Source: Clostridium_AW sp963515715 (GTDB taxonomy: Bacteria; Bacillota; Clostridia; Clostridiales; Clostridiaceae). Taken from it: DNA of 64,000 nt. The notes under the pieces were generated by a model. The model ran no database searches, was not told where the DNA came from, and worked only from the letters and a program-made list of their open reading frames with translations. Shown one piece after another: positions 18,071-26,804 of this stretch. The position numbers were made by a program, and so were the translations under genes. Numbering within the stretch: position 1 is the stretch's first letter; each line of letters starts with the position of its first letter. The stretch lies in NCBI RefSeq assembly GCF_963515715.1, contig NZ_CAUPZS010000002.1, positions 62,001-126,000 on the forward strand, in the 5' to 3' direction.

Positions 18071-18127
18071 TAACATATCTGATAAATATAAGGAATTCAG
18101 AATTCAGAATTCAAAGGATGTGATATT

Positions 18128-18511
18128 TTGATTAAGATATTATCCGATAGTGAAACTCCCATATATCTTCAATTAAAAAATGAAATCATTAAAGCTATTG
18201 CAAGAGGTGAGCTAGAAGATGGAGAGGCTCTTCCATCTATTAGGGATTTAAGTGTAGATATTGGAGTAAATCTTCATACTATCAATAAGACTTATAATCT
18301 TTTAAAAGATGAAGGTTATTTGGTGATAGATAGAAGAAAAGGTGCTATGGTTAGCATTAATAAGGATAAAAAAGAGGATTTTATAAACTCCATAGATGAG
18401 GAGTTAGAGGTTTTTTTATCTAGATGTATTTGTAAAGAGCTTAGTAAAGAAGAACTAATCAAGCTAATCCATGATAAATATAATGATATTAAAGGGGAGG
18501 TGATTTTGTGA
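18128..18511 (+). CDS. GntR-family transcriptional regulator (YtrA subfamily)
   Basis: 127 residues from TTG, with AAAGGATGTG as ribosome site. Winged helix: PIYLQLKNEIIKAIARGELE, GEALPSIRDLSVDIGVNLHT and YNLLKDEGYLVIDRRKGAMV. Only ~45 residues follow, the short C-terminus of the YtrA subfamily, which usually controls a neighbouring membrane or ABC system. Its stop overlaps the GTG start of the membrane protein gene, so the two are coupled. A perfect inverted repeat over the -10 region suggests autorepression. Confidence 0.92.
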   Translation: MIKILSDSETPIYLQLKNEIIKAIARGELEDGEALPSIRDLSVDIGVNLHTINKTYNLLKDEGYLVIDRRKGAMVSINKDKKEDFINSIDEELEVFLSRCICKELSKEELIKLIHDKYNDIKGEVIL

Positions 18512-19902
18512 AATTAGAAATTTGGATATTTGTAAGTACGATGATATTAGTGTACATTCCTCTTTTGGTTATACAGAGTTTTTCTCAAAGAGCTGTTTTT
18601 TATGGAGTTAGAATTCCACTAGGTTTTGAGAAAAAAGAGGAATTGATAAAGGAAGATAAAAATTATAAAAGAAATTTAAATATATGCTTTTTAATAACTA
18701 CTCTTTTAAGCATATTAATGATGATTAAAATAAGTGAAGAGTATTCTCCTATTGTACTTTTAGGTGGCACGTTCTTATTTATTCTTGAGAGCAGCTGGTG
18801 TTTTTATATAGCTAATAAAAGAGTAAAAGCTATTAAAAAAAGAGAAAATTGGGGAGAACTATTGACGAAGGAAAAAGTAGTAGTGGTAGATATAAAAGCT
18901 AAAACTAGAAGTTATGAAAAGTTGAGCAACTGGTATTTTGCCCCTCCAATTTTATTATTTCTAACAGTGCTTTTTATGGCCCTAAGAAACTGGAAAGAAG
19001 TAGATCTTGTGGGGCTGATAATATTCCCTTTCACGATAATTATAATGTTCTATAGTTTCTTATCTATTAACAAATCAAAGCAGAACTTAAACGGTGGAAA
19101 TGTTGAGGATATAAGATTTCAAAATGTGAAGTTTAGAAGAGTAATGGGAATATTTATAATTATAATCACCTATGCTATATCCATACTTTTCACTGCGACA
19201 AGTTTAGGCAGTATGAATTTAATCTCTCCTATAAAAGAATCTATTATTATAATAAGCATGAGCGCATTTACCATAATTTTATCATTTGCGGTGATGATAT
19301 ATAGTTATAAAGTTGGTCAAGGAGGAAAGAATATTCCACTAGAGAAAGATGGACAGGATAAAGAAAAATTAATTATTAATAGAGAAGATGATGATAATTA
19401 TATTTGGGGCATGATTTATTATAATCCTGAGGATCCAGCCCTTTTTATAGAAAAGAGAGCAGGAGTAGGTTGGACTATAAATGTTGCACGTCCTATGGGA
19501 AAGGTAGCTATGGCCATTACAACATTATTGATAGTAGGCTCTCTTGGAATGGTGATCTATACATCCACTTCCATGAATGTTAATTTACAAGTAAAAGAAC
19601 AGGTTGTGTCTATTAAAGGTATGTACTCTGAAAATATAGATAGGGAAGATATAGTGGAATTAACCTTTGAAGAATCCCTTCCACCAATAACTATGAAGCA
19701 AAATGGAGGGGCAATTGGAAACAAAAAGGTAGGATACTTTAGAACAAAAGCTGGAGAAAAAGTTAAGCTATTTATAGAAGATGACAAAGATCCAGTGGTT
19801 AAAATAGTTACAAAGGAAAGAACTATTTATATAAACTATAAAGAGGGCAGCAGAACGGAAGAACTCTTTAACGGATTAAAAGATTTACAAAATGGAAAGT
19901 AA
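18508..19902 (+). CDS. DUF1648/DUF5808-type multi-pass membrane protein
   Basis: 464 residues from GTG (GGGGAGGTG just upstream). Several transmembrane segments (about residues 4-20, 55-75, 80-100, 145-160, 170-185, 215-235, 245-265, 340-360). The cytoplasmic stretch WGMIYYNPEDPALFIEKRAGVGWTINVARP matches DUF5808, and the N-terminal region resembles DUF1648. The last ~100 residues form a PH-like beta domain (VVSIKGMYSENIDREDIVEL, then IYINYKEGSRTEELFNGL). Such proteins usually sit with YtrA-type regulators, as here. Molecular function is unknown, possibly envelope or bacteriocin-immunity related. Confidence 0.8.
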   Translation: MKLEIWIFVSTMILVYIPLLVIQSFSQRAVFYGVRIPLGFEKKEELIKEDKNYKRNLNICFLITTLLSILMMIKISEEYSPIVLLGGTFLFILESSWCFYIANKRVKAIKKRENWGELLTKEKVVVVDIKAKTRSYEKLSNWYFAPPILLFLTVLFMALRNWKEVDLVGLIIFPFTIIIMFYSFLSINKSKQNLNGGNVEDIRFQNVKFRRVMGIFIIIITYAISILFTATSLGSMNLISPIKESIIIISMSAFTIILSFAVMIYSYKVGQGGKNIPLEKDGQDKEKLIINREDDDNYIWGMIYYNPEDPALFIEKRAGVGWTINVARPMGKVAMAITTLLIVGSLGMVIYTSTSMNVNLQVKEQVVSIKGMYSENIDREDIVELTFEESLPPITMKQNGGAIGNKKVGYFRTKAGEKVKLFIEDDKDPVVKIVTKERTIYINYKEGSRTEELFNGLKDLQNGK

Positions 19903-19908
19903 GAATTA

Positions 19909-19957
19909 AAAAACTATCCTCATCCATGGAATAAAACATTGATGAGGATAGTTTTTT
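19909..19957. terminator. Bidirectional terminator
   Basis: AAAAACTATCCTCAT and ATGAGGATAGTTTTTT pair around a ~19-base loop, between convergent genes. Confidence 0.85.
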
Positions 19958-19967
19958 TATATCTATT

Positions 19968-21704
19968 CTATTTAACTTTAACTAGTAGATAAAATTCAAA
20001 GCCTTTACTATTAATTTCTCCAATGGAATCATTTTTACTGCCGGAGATATGCTGAAAAACAATCTTAACCTTAATTTTATCGTTTTCCTCTATGAAGGCC
20101 ATTTCATTCTCAGGTACCCTGATCTCTTTATCACTAGTATTATATTTAGAGACTAAATTATTTGCAAAATCCTCTAGGTTCTTTTTATAAATTTCATTAC
20201 CTAAATAGGTCATCTTTATAGTAGAGCTTCCAAGATCATAAATGGCATCAATATCCTTAAATGATAGGATATCCCTGTCGTATAGACCATTCATATCAAA
20301 GATATAATCATAGCCTTTAATGTCTAAAACCCCTTGTGAACGGCTTCTAATATAAAAATATTGATCAGGAGACTCATTAAATGGACCTTCATAGGAAAAG
20401 CCAAAGACTTTGTCCATATCCTTTAGCTTAAAATTTTCAGGAAGATGTTTGAGATCTTTATAGCTATGGTTTCTATGAAAATAACTAAGAATACTACTTA
20501 TATTGGCCTTATCTTCTTTTGAAACATTCTTAGAAGTATTTATATTTCCATCAGTTAACATATTGTTTTGCATAAGAATTTTTTCGAATCTATGTCTTTG
20601 ACTGTATTTTGATAGTGAATAACTGCTAACTGGTCCAAAGACTGAAATAAGAGTAATGAACGCAAGGCTCACAGGGATTAATATATTTCTAAGTTTTTTG
20701 GAAAAAGAAAAATAAATCATAACAGAAAAAATCCAAAGGCCAAGTATAACTACAAAATATCTAGGTTCAGTAATTCCATAGGCATTTATTCTAATACCCA
20801 TAGATATGAACATCATTACTATAAGAGGAAGCAAAATTTTAGGCGCAAGCTTTAAAAATTTATTAGCCCAGCTGCTTTCATCTTTTATTGGAGTTATGAA
20901 GAATAATGCTATGGTCACAATTACTGAATACCATAGAACAAGATGGGAAACTAGTCCTATTGGCCAGGTCACGGTGACTATAATTTTCCCGAAATAAATA
21001 TAAAGTATTATGGTGTAGGCTGTGAGCAGTGGCATTACAATGTATAAAATAAGTATCCTTAAAAGTTTTGGATATGATTTTAAAGTAAGCTTACTATCCT
21101 TTAATGGTATCACTGAAAGAAAGTAGGATACTGCAAATATAAAAACTACAAAAAGCCAAGTGTAGTAATAAACCTTACCTAGAACTTTTATTCCAAGAAG
21201 CTTATCTATGGAAAATAAAATTGCTGAAAGTCCAGCGTAAAGAACCACAGAATATAATAGGGTGGTAAAAAATGCAGAAACTAAAACAATAACATACATT
21301 TCAAAGTCCGGTTTTTCAGGGAAATAAGGTATGAACAAAAATCCCATATACAAAGCCAAATTTACTGCAATATATCTTGTGGTAGGTACCATTCCCATAG
21401 CATTCGGCAGCAAAAATAAATAGTAAAGAACTAATAATAATGCGGAAGCTCCATAGCCAATAAAAAGCTTATAGGTATTTTCCTCATTCCTTTTTTCAAA
21501 GAATAACTTTATAAAAAGGGAAAGGGGAATACCTAGGGATAAAACCATTGCTATTCTGCTTAGAGTATTTTCAATAGGACTAAGCTCATGTATGGATATG
21601 AGCAAAGCTAAAATAGAAACTGAAAGCAATATGGTAAAAGGAAATCTTTTAATGCTTAAATACAGATTGGATAGCATGTTTCTAAAGTATTTCACAAGCT
21701 TCAT
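19968..21704 (-). CDS. DUF4153 multi-pass membrane protein
   Basis: 578 residues. About eleven hydrophobic segments occupy the first ~370 residues. A soluble C-terminal domain of ~190 residues follows (from SLSKYSQRHRFEKILMQNNM). The pattern YSVVLYAGLSAILFSIDKLLGI and the domain order match DUF4153 proteins. AGGAGGAAA precedes the ATG. No enzymatic motif is visible; function unknown. Monocistronic, ending at the shared terminator. Confidence 0.8.
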   Translation of the reverse strand: MKLVKYFRNMLSNLYLSIKRFPFTILLSVSILALLISIHELSPIENTLSRIAMVLSLGIPLSLFIKLFFEKRNEENTYKLFIGYGASALLLVLYYLFLLPNAMGMVPTTRYIAVNLALYMGFLFIPYFPEKPDFEMYVIVLVSAFFTTLLYSVVLYAGLSAILFSIDKLLGIKVLGKVYYYTWLFVVFIFAVSYFLSVIPLKDSKLTLKSYPKLLRILILYIVMPLLTAYTIILYIYFGKIIVTVTWPIGLVSHLVLWYSVIVTIALFFITPIKDESSWANKFLKLAPKILLPLIVMMFISMGIRINAYGITEPRYFVVILGLWIFSVMIYFSFSKKLRNILIPVSLAFITLISVFGPVSSYSLSKYSQRHRFEKILMQNNMLTDGNINTSKNVSKEDKANISSILSYFHRNHSYKDLKHLPENFKLKDMDKVFGFSYEGPFNESPDQYFYIRSRSQGVLDIKGYDYIFDMNGLYDRDILSFKDIDAIYDLGSSTIKMTYLGNEIYKKNLEDFANNLVSKYNTSDKEIRVPENEMAFIEENDKIKVKIVFQHISGSKNDSIGEINSKGFEFYLLVKVK

Positions 21705-21930
21705 AACTAATTTTCCTCCTTAATATAAATTTTACGTGGAAATTGATAATAGAGGCTGATAATACATTAATATAAGTCTTTAATATAAATTGATAATACA
21801 AATTTAATATCAATTTTAAATTAGATTTACTCTAGTAGATTAATTATAATCTGTACTATGTCATTGCTCAAGTTGAGATTTTTTATAGTTTGTCTTGAAG
21901 TTCAAATTGGGATGCTAAATAAAGTGTCTC
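21705..21930. other. Intergenic, nothing recognised
   Basis: AT-rich spacer between divergent genes. AATTGATAATA-type stretches occur twice (about 21739 and 21787). No open frame or structured element was found before the promoter at 21932. Confidence 0.5.
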
Positions 21931-21931
21931 G

Positions 21932-21992
21932 TTGACACCTTAATAAAGGAATGCTACTATTATGCTATACGATATATCGCGTAACATAATAG
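21932..21992 (+). promoter_or_regulatory. Promoter with palindromic operator for the PadR unit
   Basis: TTGACA (21932-21937), 17 bases, TACTAT (21955-21960). Covering the -10, CTATTATG (21957-21964) and CATAATAG (21985-21992) are exact inverses, and the inner parts TATACGATA/TATCGCGTA extend the symmetry. The ATG...CAT spacing resembles PadR operators. Confidence 0.6.
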
Positions 21993-22021
21993 TTTTTGCG
22001 TAATAAATGGAAGGTGATAAA

Positions 22022-22351
22022 ATGTCAGAAATTCAAAGAACACCAATGACTGAGGCTATGTATTATGTACTTCTTGCTTTATGTGAGCCACTTCATGGTT
22101 ACGCAGTTATGGAGGAAGTTAAAAATATTTCTAATGGAAGAGTTGTTATGGGACCAGGTACACTTTATGGGATTTTAACCCGTATGGAAAAAGAAAAACT
22201 AATTACTCTTGAGGAATCCGATGGAAGGCGAAAAATATATGCACTTACTTCAAGTGGGTATGAAGCTTTAAAGCAAGAATATTTAAGGCTTTCTAAAATG
22301 GTGGATGATGGCAAAATATTATTTGAAAAGGGAGATAGCCATGAAACATAG
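22022..22351 (+). CDS. PadR-family transcriptional regulator
   Basis: 109 residues from the ATG at 22022 (GGAAGGTGATAAA upstream; the ATG at 22007 lies before the ribosome site). Winged helix typical of PadR subfamily 2: MTEAMYYVLLALCEPLHGYA, GPGTLYGILTRMEKEKLITL and GRRKIYALTSSGYEALKQEY. It overlaps the DUF2812 gene by 11 bases. PadR plus DUF2812 is a recurrent regulator/membrane-protein pair. A palindrome over the promoter suggests autorepression. Confidence 0.92.
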   Translation: MSEIQRTPMTEAMYYVLLALCEPLHGYAVMEEVKNISNGRVVMGPGTLYGILTRMEKEKLITLEESDGRRKIYALTSSGYEALKQEYLRLSKMVDDGKILFEKGDSHET

Positions 22352-23534
22352 AATAAAGAAAAAATTCTTATGGTTAGATGTATGGAATATTGAAGAGCAG
22401 GAGGCATGGTTTTCGGACATGGCCTCTCAAGGGTGGAAGCTAATTTCCACTGATGGATGGTATGCCAAGTTTGAAAAATGTGAACCAGAAAAAGTAAATT
22501 ATCGTTGTGATGTGTTTAAGCTAAAGGATGGCGGCGAAAATAACCCCATTGAATTATACAAGGAAGCAGGATGGGAATACGTAGCTTCTCGTAGGCTAGT
22601 TCATATATTTAGAACCAATGAAGATGCAAACATAGTTGAAATTCATACTGACCCTAATGAACAAGCAGAAACCCTATCTATACTAAAGAAAAATATAACT
22701 AGAATGGGAATAGCTGTTATATTCTTATCAATGCTTATTATATTAATAACTCTAGCTAGCATACGAATCGATCCTGTAGATAATTATCTTAATAATAAAT
22801 TTATAGAAGTTATAGCAGTGGTGCTTGCTTCCATGTATATAAGTATTAGCATGATTACTGGTATTGTTCACATGTATAAACTTATGAGAAAATTAAAATC
22901 TGGAAGCCTCTTTGAACACAGAATAGAATATAAAAGGAAAATAAATAAAAATAGAATTATTGGAATCATCGTTAACAGCATAATCTTGCTATGGGTGATT
23001 TCTAACTTTGGAATGCTTATAGGAGTAATAACAAAAGATAGATTTCCTGCTATACCAGAAAAGGAGATACCTGTTATTAAAATGTCAGATATAATGGATG
23101 AAACTACTTATATTAAGAAAGTAGATCCATATGAAAATAAAGGTGATGGATTAAATTATTATATAGTTAATAGCAGCTTACTTGTACCTAAGCAGTATGA
23201 ACTAAATGAAAATGTTGAAGTTCCAGGTGTTATGTGGGAAGACGAGAGTGGTATATACAGCCCATCTATATACTCTTATGCTTATGAAACCAGAGGAGAA
23301 TGGGTTGCTAAAGGGTTGGCAAAAGAATTATTAAAAAAATATGATTACTATTCAAAAGAAGGCTATAGATATGTACAAGATAGCGAATTTGATGATTTAT
23401 GGATTGGAGAAGAAGAGTTTAGCTGCACTTTTATTGGAAGAAAGGGAAAAAATCTTTATCGTGTAGTATATTACGGCATAGAGCCTGTTGAAAAAATTAT
23501 AGAATTAGTTTTAGATAAGGTAGAGAACCAATGA
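22341..23534 (+). CDS. DUF2812 domain membrane protein
   Basis: 397 residues from the ATG at 22341, preceded by GGGAGATAGCC inside the padR end. The N-terminal ~100 residues form the DUF2812 domain (WLDVWNIEEQEAWFSDMA, GWKLISTDGWYAKFEK, AGWEYVASRRLVHIFR). Three transmembrane helices follow (about residues 130-150, 165-190, 215-235), then a ~160-residue extracytoplasmic region. Its molecular role is unknown. The PadR neighbour, translationally coupled, probably regulates it. Confidence 0.85.
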   Translation: MKHRIKKKFLWLDVWNIEEQEAWFSDMASQGWKLISTDGWYAKFEKCEPEKVNYRCDVFKLKDGGENNPIELYKEAGWEYVASRRLVHIFRTNEDANIVEIHTDPNEQAETLSILKKNITRMGIAVIFLSMLIILITLASIRIDPVDNYLNNKFIEVIAVVLASMYISISMITGIVHMYKLMRKLKSGSLFEHRIEYKRKINKNRIIGIIVNSIILLWVISNFGMLIGVITKDRFPAIPEKEIPVIKMSDIMDETTYIKKVDPYENKGDGLNYYIVNSSLLVPKQYELNENVEVPGVMWEDESGIYSPSIYSYAYETRGEWVAKGLAKELLKKYDYYSKEGYRYVQDSEFDDLWIGEEEFSCTFIGRKGKNLYRVVYYGIEPVEKIIELVLDKVENQ

Positions 23535-23577
23535 AAAGATTAAAAAAAATATGAATTAGTTAATATTGGTGAGTAGT

Positions 23578-23622
23578 ATGTCAAGAGATAGTAAATTGGA
23601 GATAGCTGAATATTTATCTTAG
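23578..23622 (+). CDS. Possible 14-residue leader peptide, copy 1
   Basis: MSRDSKLEIAEYLS followed by TAG. The second copy at 24827 encodes MSRDSKLEIDEYLS with the same stop, one replacement and two silent changes. A GGTGAG site precedes it. It could be a real small ORF or the start of a decayed gene. Confidence 0.3.
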   Translation: MSRDSKLEIAEYLS

Positions 23623-23623
23623 G

Positions 23624-23664
23624 TTGTTGATAAACATTATTTATTAACAGCCTTTAATCTTTTA
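23624..23664 (+). terminator. Conserved hairpin after the 14-codon frame, copy 1
   Basis: GGTTGTTGATAAA pairs with TTTATTAACAGCC (two G-U pairs), followed by TTTAATCTTTTAT. The same hairpin with different wobble positions occurs in copy 2 at about 24872. Confidence 0.55.
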
Positions 23665-23826
23665 TAGAATTATATATATAAAATTTAATAGCAGATCTAC
23701 ATCCAATATTTATAAAAGTTTAAATACTTTTTCAGCTTCAACTTCTAAACCTTTAAACATATATTATAATTAGAGTATAAAGTAAAATTTATTGCTTAAA
23801 AGTAAATTTTATACAGGGGGGGTTCT

Positions 23827-24762
23827 ATGTTTGAAGAGCTGAATAAAAATATTGCCAGTGCAAAAGAGAAATTAAGAAGAAAAGAAGAATTAAAAGATCT
23901 TTTACAGGAAACTAAGGAAGATTTAAATATACAGATGACTAAAAAGAAGGAGCTTTATGAAATTTTACAAAAGGAAGAAAAAGAGGTTGAAAAGCCTGAA
24001 TCATCAATCATTGTAGGATTGCGTTATTCTATGTTGGGGGGGGAACAACAGCAACTTGGAAAAGAAAGTCAGGAATGCCTAAGCGTTAGATATGATGAGT
24101 GCTGTAGTTTAATTGCTACCTTAGAAAAGAAAATAACCTCTTATAATGAAGAACTAAATGAGTATGTTAATCTAGAGTTAGAGTATGAGAAATTGATGGA
24201 AAATAAAAAAAGATTAATTCTACAAGGTGATGATCTAAAGGCTAAAGAATTAATAAAGCTTACAGAAAAAATTCAGGATTTAAAATCTAATATTGAAGAA
24301 ACAAAGGAAGTCATAAATGCTGGAGAAAAAGTTAGAGAGGCATTAGAAAGGGTTGTATCATCTTTAAAGAGTGCGAAAGATCGGGAACAATGTGACATAC
24401 TTGGTGGAGGAGTTATAGCTACAGCGGAGAAACACTCCAAAATAAATGACGCTAAAAGCCATGTTTATGAAGTACAAAGGCTTCTTGAAATATTCATAAG
24501 AGAGTTATCTGATGCAAAATTATCCTCGAATATGGATATAAACATAGTATTCTTTGAAAAATTTGCAGACTATTTCTTCGATAGAGTTATGTTTGATTGG
24601 GTTGTACAATCGAATATAAACGATTGTTTTAATAATGCATATGATACCTCTAATAATCTAAAAAGATTATTAAGCACATTAGAAGGAACCCTTAATAGTT
24701 TTGAGGGAGAGTTAAGGACTACGGAAGATGAGATTAAAAGAATTGTTGAAGAGAAGTGTTAA
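23827..24762 (+). CDS. Coiled-coil protein, copy 1 of a tandem pair, unknown function
   Basis: 311 residues, about 70% alike to the copy at 25072. Residues 1-200 are charged heptad-rich helices, and a conserved core follows: CDILGGGVIATAEKHSKIND, then a helical C-terminus ending DEIKRIVEEKC. The DILGGG...KHSKI block recurs in uncharacterised Firmicute coiled-coil proteins. Around residues 60-75 it departs from copy 2: an insert (SSIIVGLRYSMLGG) ends in a run of eight G bases at 24036-24043, which may have arisen by slippage. No membrane segment. The ribosome site is GGGGGGG. Confidence 0.75.
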   Translation: MFEELNKNIASAKEKLRRKEELKDLLQETKEDLNIQMTKKKELYEILQKEEKEVEKPESSIIVGLRYSMLGGEQQQLGKESQECLSVRYDECCSLIATLEKKITSYNEELNEYVNLELEYEKLMENKKRLILQGDDLKAKELIKLTEKIQDLKSNIEETKEVINAGEKVREALERVVSSLKSAKDREQCDILGGGVIATAEKHSKINDAKSHVYEVQRLLEIFIRELSDAKLSSNMDINIVFFEKFADYFFDRVMFDWVVQSNINDCFNNAYDTSNNLKRLLSTLEGTLNSFEGELRTTEDEIKRIVEEKC

Positions 24763-24826
24763 ATGAATAAAAATTGTTTTGCTTCATGATTTAAAAATCC
24801 TGTACAATTACAATATGGTAAGGAGT
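24763..24826 (+). pseudogene. Remnant of a diphthine-ammonia-ligase-like gene
   Basis: ATGAATAAAAATTGTTTTG (24763) matches the start of the intact gene at 25987, but stops at TGA after eight codons. The next bases (AAAAATCCTGTACAATTACA, AATATGGTAAGGAG) match the end of that gene (26564-26594). About 550 bp in between have been deleted. This is the trace of a duplication of the two-gene module. Confidence 0.85.
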
Positions 24827-25071
24827 ATGTCAAGAGATAGTAAATTGGAGATAGATGAATATTTGTCCTAGGCTGTTGATAACCATTGTTTATTAGCAGC
24901 CTTTAATTTTTGTAGAATTATATATAAAGTTTAAAGGAGATCTACATCCAATATTTATAAAGGTTCAAATACTTTTTTTGAACTTCTAAGCCTTTAAATA
25001 TATATATTATAATTAGAGTATAAAGTAAAACTTATTGCTTAAAAGTAAATTTTATATAAGGGGGACTTTCC
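24827..25071. other. Leader of coiled-coil gene, copy 2
   Basis: Duplicate of 23578-23826: 14-codon frame at 24827-24871 (MSRDSKLEIDEYLS), hairpin GGCTGTTGATAA / TTATTAGCAGCC at 24873-24903, then an AT-rich stretch and the ribosome site AAGGGGGAC. Confidence 0.65.
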
Positions 25072-25986
25072 GTGTTTGAAGAACTGAATAAAAATATTGC
25101 CGATGCAAAAGAAAAGCTGACAAGAAAAGAAAAGTTAAAAAATATTTTACAGAGAGCTAAGGAAAATTTAAATACACAAATGACTAAAAAGAAGGAGCTT
25201 CATAAAATTTTACAAAATGAAGAAAAAGATGCTAAAAGGCTTGAATCATTTTTAAAAGATATAGAACAGCAACTTGAAAAAAAAAGGCAGGAATACCTAA
25301 GGGCTAAACTTAGATATGATGAGTGCTGTAGTTTAATTGCTACTTTAGAAAAGGAAACAATCTCTTATAATGAAGAACTAAATGACTATGTTAATATAGA
25401 GTTAGAGTATAAGGAATTGATGAAAAAGAAGAAAAGATTAATTCTACAAGGTGATGATCTAGATTCTAAAGAATTAATAAAGCTTACAGACAAAGTTCAG
25501 GATTTAAAATCTAATATTAAAGAAACAAAGGAAGCCATAAATGCAGGAGAAAAAGTTAGAGAGGCATTAGAAAGGGTTTTATCTTCGTTAAAGAGTGCAA
25601 AGGGTTGGGAACAATGTGACATACTTGGTGGAGGATTTGTAGCTACAGCGGCGAAACACTCCAAAATAGATGATGCTAAAAGTCATGTTCATGAAGTTCA
25701 AAGGCTTTTTGAAATATTCAAAAGAGAGTTATCTAATGTAAAATTATCCTCAGATATGGATATAAATATAGGATCTTTTGAAAAATTTGCAGACTATTTC
25801 TTCGATGGACTTATATTCGATTGGGTTGTACAATCCAAAATAAATGATTCTTTAGATAATGTATATGATACCTCTAATAATCTAAAAGGATTATTAAGCA
25901 CATTGGAAAGAAATCTTGATAGTTTTGAGGGAGAGTTAAAGACTGCGGAAGATGAGATTAAAAGAATTGTTGAGGAGAAGTGTTAA
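25072..25986 (+). CDS. Coiled-coil protein, copy 2 of a tandem pair, unknown function
   Basis: 304 residues, GTG start with AAGGGGGACTTTCC upstream. Uninterrupted heptads across residues 1-135 (including RLESFLKDIEQQLEKKRQEY, where copy 1 has its insert), so this copy looks ancestral. Conserved core CDILGGGFVATAAKHSKIDD, then a helical end DEIKRIVEEKC. The stop codon directly abuts the ATG of the PP-loop ATPase gene, suggesting co-translation. No known domain. The helix-rich form recalls PspA-like or tubulin-cofactor-like scaffolds only in general shape. Confidence 0.78.
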   Translation: MFEELNKNIADAKEKLTRKEKLKNILQRAKENLNTQMTKKKELHKILQNEEKDAKRLESFLKDIEQQLEKKRQEYLRAKLRYDECCSLIATLEKETISYNEELNDYVNIELEYKELMKKKKRLILQGDDLDSKELIKLTDKVQDLKSNIKETKEAINAGEKVREALERVLSSLKSAKGWEQCDILGGGFVATAAKHSKIDDAKSHVHEVQRLFEIFKRELSNVKLSSDMDINIGSFEKFADYFFDGLIFDWVVQSKINDSLDNVYDTSNNLKGLLSTLERNLDSFEGELKTAEDEIKRIVEEKC

Positions 25987-26640
25987 ATGAATAAAAATTG
26001 TTTTGTTTCATGGAGTGGAGGAAAGGATTCTTGTCTTGCTTTGTATAAAGGTATGGAACAGGGATATAATGTTAAAAAAATGTTTACTATGTTCAGTATG
26101 GAAAATGATATAAGTTCAGCTCATAGGCTAAAGGAAAATGTTATTAAAGCACAAGCTTCAGCACTTGGAATTGAACATTCAGTAGGGAAAGCTCTATTTG
26201 ATGATTATGAAGAAATATTTATTTCTAATCTTAGGTCATTTAAAGGACAGGGTATAGACTACGGAATTTTTGGTGACATTGATATAGATGAGCATAAGAA
26301 ATGGGAAGACAAAGTATGTGAAAAAGCGTCCATTACTTCAATTTTACCCTTATGGCAAAGAAATAGAATAGATATAGTAAAGGAATTTTTAGATTTAGGA
26401 TTTAAAGCAAAGATAGTAGTAGTTAATAAAACAATGATAGATGTTAAATTTTTAGGACAAGATTTAAGTTATTCGCTGATGAAAGAAATTCAGGAATGTG
26501 GTGCAGACCCCTGTGGCGAAAATGGCGAATATCATACAGTGGTATATGATGGTCCAATATTTAAAAATCCTGTGCATTTACAATATGGTGAGGAAATAGT
26601 ACCCGTTGGGGAGCATTGGGTTCAAATTCAGGTAAGATAG
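25987..26640 (+). CDS. Diphthine-ammonia-ligase-like PP-loop ATPase (Dph6/MJ0570 family)
   Basis: 217 residues. PP-loop SGGKDSCLALY near residue 10, the family motif YGIFGDIDIDEHKKW near 92 and the C-terminal signature CGADPCGENGEYHTVVYDGPIF near 170. Eukaryotic and archaeal Dph6 amidates diphthine on EF-2. Bacteria lack diphthamide, so the substrate here is unknown and probably a different amidation or adenylation. It starts immediately after the stop of the coiled-coil gene. A decayed second copy sits at 24763. Confidence 0.88.
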   Translation: MNKNCFVSWSGGKDSCLALYKGMEQGYNVKKMFTMFSMENDISSAHRLKENVIKAQASALGIEHSVGKALFDDYEEIFISNLRSFKGQGIDYGIFGDIDIDEHKKWEDKVCEKASITSILPLWQRNRIDIVKEFLDLGFKAKIVVVNKTMIDVKFLGQDLSYSLMKEIQECGADPCGENGEYHTVVYDGPIFKNPVHLQYGEEIVPVGEHWVQIQVR

Positions 26641-26643
26641 TGG

Positions 26644-26680
26644 TGAGGAAAGAATTTTGCGAAGGTAAAATTCTTTCCTT
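26644..26680 (+). terminator. Terminator
   Basis: AGGAAAGAATTTT pairs with AAAATTCTTTCCT around GCGAAGGT. It ends the duplicated module. Confidence 0.75.
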
Positions 26681-26727
26681 ATGAAATTATTAAGTTCAAA
26701 CATAAATATAAAATTTTCGACAAAAGC

Positions 26728-26756
26728 TTGACAAAATAGTTTATTCCTAGTAAAAT
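26728..26756 (+). promoter_or_regulatory. Promoter of tRNA-Gln
   Basis: TTGACA (26728-26733), 17 bases, TAAAAT (26751-26756). The tRNA begins 49 bases downstream. The short leader holds a direct repeat ACATGTTGCT. Confidence 0.75.
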
Positions 26757-26804
26757 ATAAATCGTTGCCACACATGTTGCTTTAACGACATGTTGCTATT
26801 ATAT

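Larger units (their letters stand above)
23535..23826. other. Leader of coiled-coil gene, copy 1
   Basis: 292 bp nearly duplicated at 24826-25071. It contains a 14-codon open frame (23578-23622), a hairpin at 23624-23657 with a U-rich tail, and a polypurine ribosome site (GGGGGGG) before the gene. Confidence 0.65.
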
